In this document: piece by piece, positions 5,524 through 6,546 of the stretch | How positions within the stretch are numbered: the stretch's first letter is position 1 | Layout: every line of letters begins with the position of its first letter | DNA from: Lachnospiraceae bacterium UBA1066 | GTDB taxonomy: Bacteria; Bacillota; Clostridia; Lachnospirales; Lachnospiraceae | Assembly (NCBI GenBank): GCA_002316215.1 | Contig: DCDB01000268.1 | Coordinates: 1 to 6,546 of the forward strand | Length of the DNA stretch: 6,546 bases | Direction of reading: 5' to 3' | Made by a program: the position numbers and the translations under genes | Notes under the pieces: model-generated | What the model was told of the DNA's origin: nothing | What the model saw: only the letters and a program-made list of their open reading frames with translations | Databases searched by the model: none

Positions 5524-5826
5524 TCACTTTCCCTCCTTGGCCGAATCAGCTAGTTTTTCCCGTAGTACGTTGGATAAAGAGAAGCTTACGACCCTCCTAG
5601 GCGTTATCCTTATTTCTTCTCCTGTTTTGGGATTACGCCCTCTTCTCTCGCGCTTCGCTCGGACGGAAAATTTGCCAAATCCCGAGAGACTGATATCCTC
5701 TCCTTTCTCCAGGCTCTCCTTGATCAGCTCAATGAACATTTCCACAAAATCCGTGGCTGTTTTCCTGTCTTGGCCGGTTTGTATTATGATTTCATTGACA
5801 ATATCATTCTTCGTCAGCGTTCCCAT
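5524..5826 (-). CDS. IHF/HU-family DNA-bending protein, IHF-alpha-like, 100 aa
   Basis: A small histone-like protein that binds the minor groove and bends DNA sharply, normally as a dimer, helping recombination, replication and transcription complexes to assemble. The ATG at 5826 has AAGGAG (5834-5839) 7 bases upstream. The whole chain matches the family: N-terminal helices (LTKNDIVNEI, 4-13; TATDFVEMFIELIKESLEKGE, 23-43), the LSGFGKF turn (47-53), and the DNA-embracing arm with GRNPKTGEEI (63-72), where Pro66 is the expected intercalating residue. The C-terminal part (VSFSLSNVL) departs from the usual TFKPSQVL, with Lys and Pro replaced. It therefore looks like a diverged, accessory copy rather than the host's core IHF. 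It lies 20 bases after the inactive recombinase gene on the same strand and is probably co-transcribed with it. Whether it forms a homodimer or pairs with a host subunit is unknown. Confidence 0.92.
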   Translation of the reverse strand: MGTLTKNDIVNEIIIQTGQDRKTATDFVEMFIELIKESLEKGEDISLSGFGKFSVRAKRERRGRNPKTGEEIRITPRRVVSFSLSNVLREKLADSAKEGK

Positions 5827-5846
5827 GATATTTCTCCTTATTTCTG

Positions 5847-6458
5847 TTAATTATCATATAACTCTGAATACTTCCCGAGCTTCTTTCTTTTCAGAAACCT
5901 ATCTACGGTTATCCAGGATACATTGTATTTCCTTGCTATAAAGGTTATCGGGGGCTTATCTTTCATCAGTTGATCAATCTCTTTTGTATGTTTTTCAAGT
6001 TTGCTCTTCCCGAGACTGCCCTTTGGCCTACCCACCCCCTTTCCCAAAGCTCTTTTTTGTGCAATACCTTGCCTAGCTCTTCTTCTGGAGATATTCTTTC
6101 CAGTCTCAGACAGCATGGAAAACAGGGATTCTATGGTCCGGAAAAATGGCACCTGATCTTTTCTGCCAGTGTCCAAGTCTTGTTTTACTGCAATGAGCCG
6201 GCCGTGCCTGATAATAGCATCGGTCCGGGAGACTACTTCAGCAAGACCCCTGCCCAGCAGCGAGAGATCACGCACTATGATAGTCTCTCCCCTGACCAAA
6301 GTCTCTCCTTCTACTTTATTGAGACTCTTTTTCCACGGTATCTCGATAAATCGATCAATAGTGATACCGTGATCCCTGGCATAATCCTGTATAGACCTCT
6401 GTTGCTCCTCAGGATCTTCAATTCCAGGACCTGACCATATGTACGCTATTACACCCAT
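5847..6458 (-). CDS. Serine recombinase (resolvase/invertase)-like protein lacking the catalytic serine, 203 aa
   Basis: The fold and length match small resolvases and invertases: an N-terminal resolvase domain (1-120), the long helix E with ISRRRARQGIAQKRA (123-137), a GRPKGS minor-groove hook (143-148), and a C-terminal helix-turn-helix (IARKYNVSWITVDRFLKRK, 174-192). The active site is degraded. Where gamma-delta resolvase has Tyr6-x-Arg8-Val9-Ser10, this protein has Tyr6-Ile-Trp8-Ser9-Gly10, with the following DPEEQ in the normal place, so this is not a gap effect. The LDRLGR motif is DLSLLGR (64-70), losing the first arginine. The stretch that usually carries the Arg45 equivalent is also unlike the family. 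It probably binds DNA without cutting it. The start at 6458 has no clear ribosome binding site. The IHF-like gene follows after 20 bases, implying joint function. Ser9 as a shifted nucleophile cannot be fully excluded. Confidence 0.85.
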   Translation of the reverse strand: MGVIAYIWSGPGIEDPEEQQRSIQDYARDHGITIDRFIEIPWKKSLNKVEGETLVRGETIIVRDLSLLGRGLAEVVSRTDAIIRHGRLIAVKQDLDTGRKDQVPFFRTIESLFSMLSETGKNISRRRARQGIAQKRALGKGVGRPKGSLGKSKLEKHTKEIDQLMKDKPPITFIARKYNVSWITVDRFLKRKKLGKYSELYDN

Positions 6459-6546
6459 ACTCTCTTGGATTTACCCCAGTTATCATAATTTCACCAACCA
6501 TTACATATTAATCGTCATTCTTTATATCACACTTGTCCAAAATAGC

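Noticed and set aside
5393..5941. 182-codon rightward frame over the IHF-like gene
   Set aside because: It is the antisense shadow of a clear IHF-family gene and has no ribosome binding site.
5970..6434. 154-codon rightward frame
   Set aside because: Antisense shadow of the serine-recombinase-like gene, which has clear family motifs on the minus strand.
1..6546. CRISPR array, tRNA, rRNA or complete insertion sequence
   Set aside because: No regularly spaced repeats, no tRNA-like cloverleaf, and no transposase or terminal inverted repeats were seen.

Overview
The window looks like part of a bacterial mobile or defence island. Protein-coding stretches are of middling GC, with strong AAGGAG-type ribosome binding sites before several starts, and they are separated by visibly AT-rich, palindrome-dense intergenic DNA. 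An IHF-type (alpha-like) DNA-bending protein, a phage-type integrase and a type II restriction-modification pair together suggest a Gram-negative host, perhaps Desulfobacterota or Proteobacteria. The host assignment is an inference with low confidence.

Layout. At the left, a 118-residue protein of unknown function (54-410, minus) has an N-terminus that weakly resembles a ribbon-helix-helix domain. It diverges from a complete tyrosine recombinase (849-1994, plus). The 438-base gap between them has no gene. It holds a 13-bp perfect inverted repeat (436-473), a GC-richer interrupted hairpin (573-606) and two short palindromes close to the integrase (708-724 and 782-796). Downstream of the integrase lies a 56-residue single-pass membrane protein (2078-2248, plus).

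The right two-thirds is transcribed leftward. In order of transcription: a serine-recombinase-like protein that has lost its catalytic serine and other active-site residues (5847-6458); 20 bases later an IHF/HU-family protein (5524-5826); a 206-base gap; a gamma-type N6-adenine methyltransferase (3509-5317); and, overlapping its 3' end by 101 bases, a BsuBI/PstI-family restriction endonuclease (2536-3609), closed by a rho-independent terminator (2509-2533).

How they may work together. The methyltransferase and endonuclease form a type II restriction-modification system related to PstI/BsuBI (CTGCAG in the characterised members). The integrase would move the island. The inactive recombinase and its IHF-like partner look like a DNA-binding and DNA-bending pair; whether they act on the island's recombination, on the restriction-modification promoter or elsewhere is not shown by the sequence. 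The least ordinary points are this pair, the possible leaderless transcript of the methyltransferase, the 101-base overlap between methyltransferase and endonuclease, and the palindromes beside the integrase.
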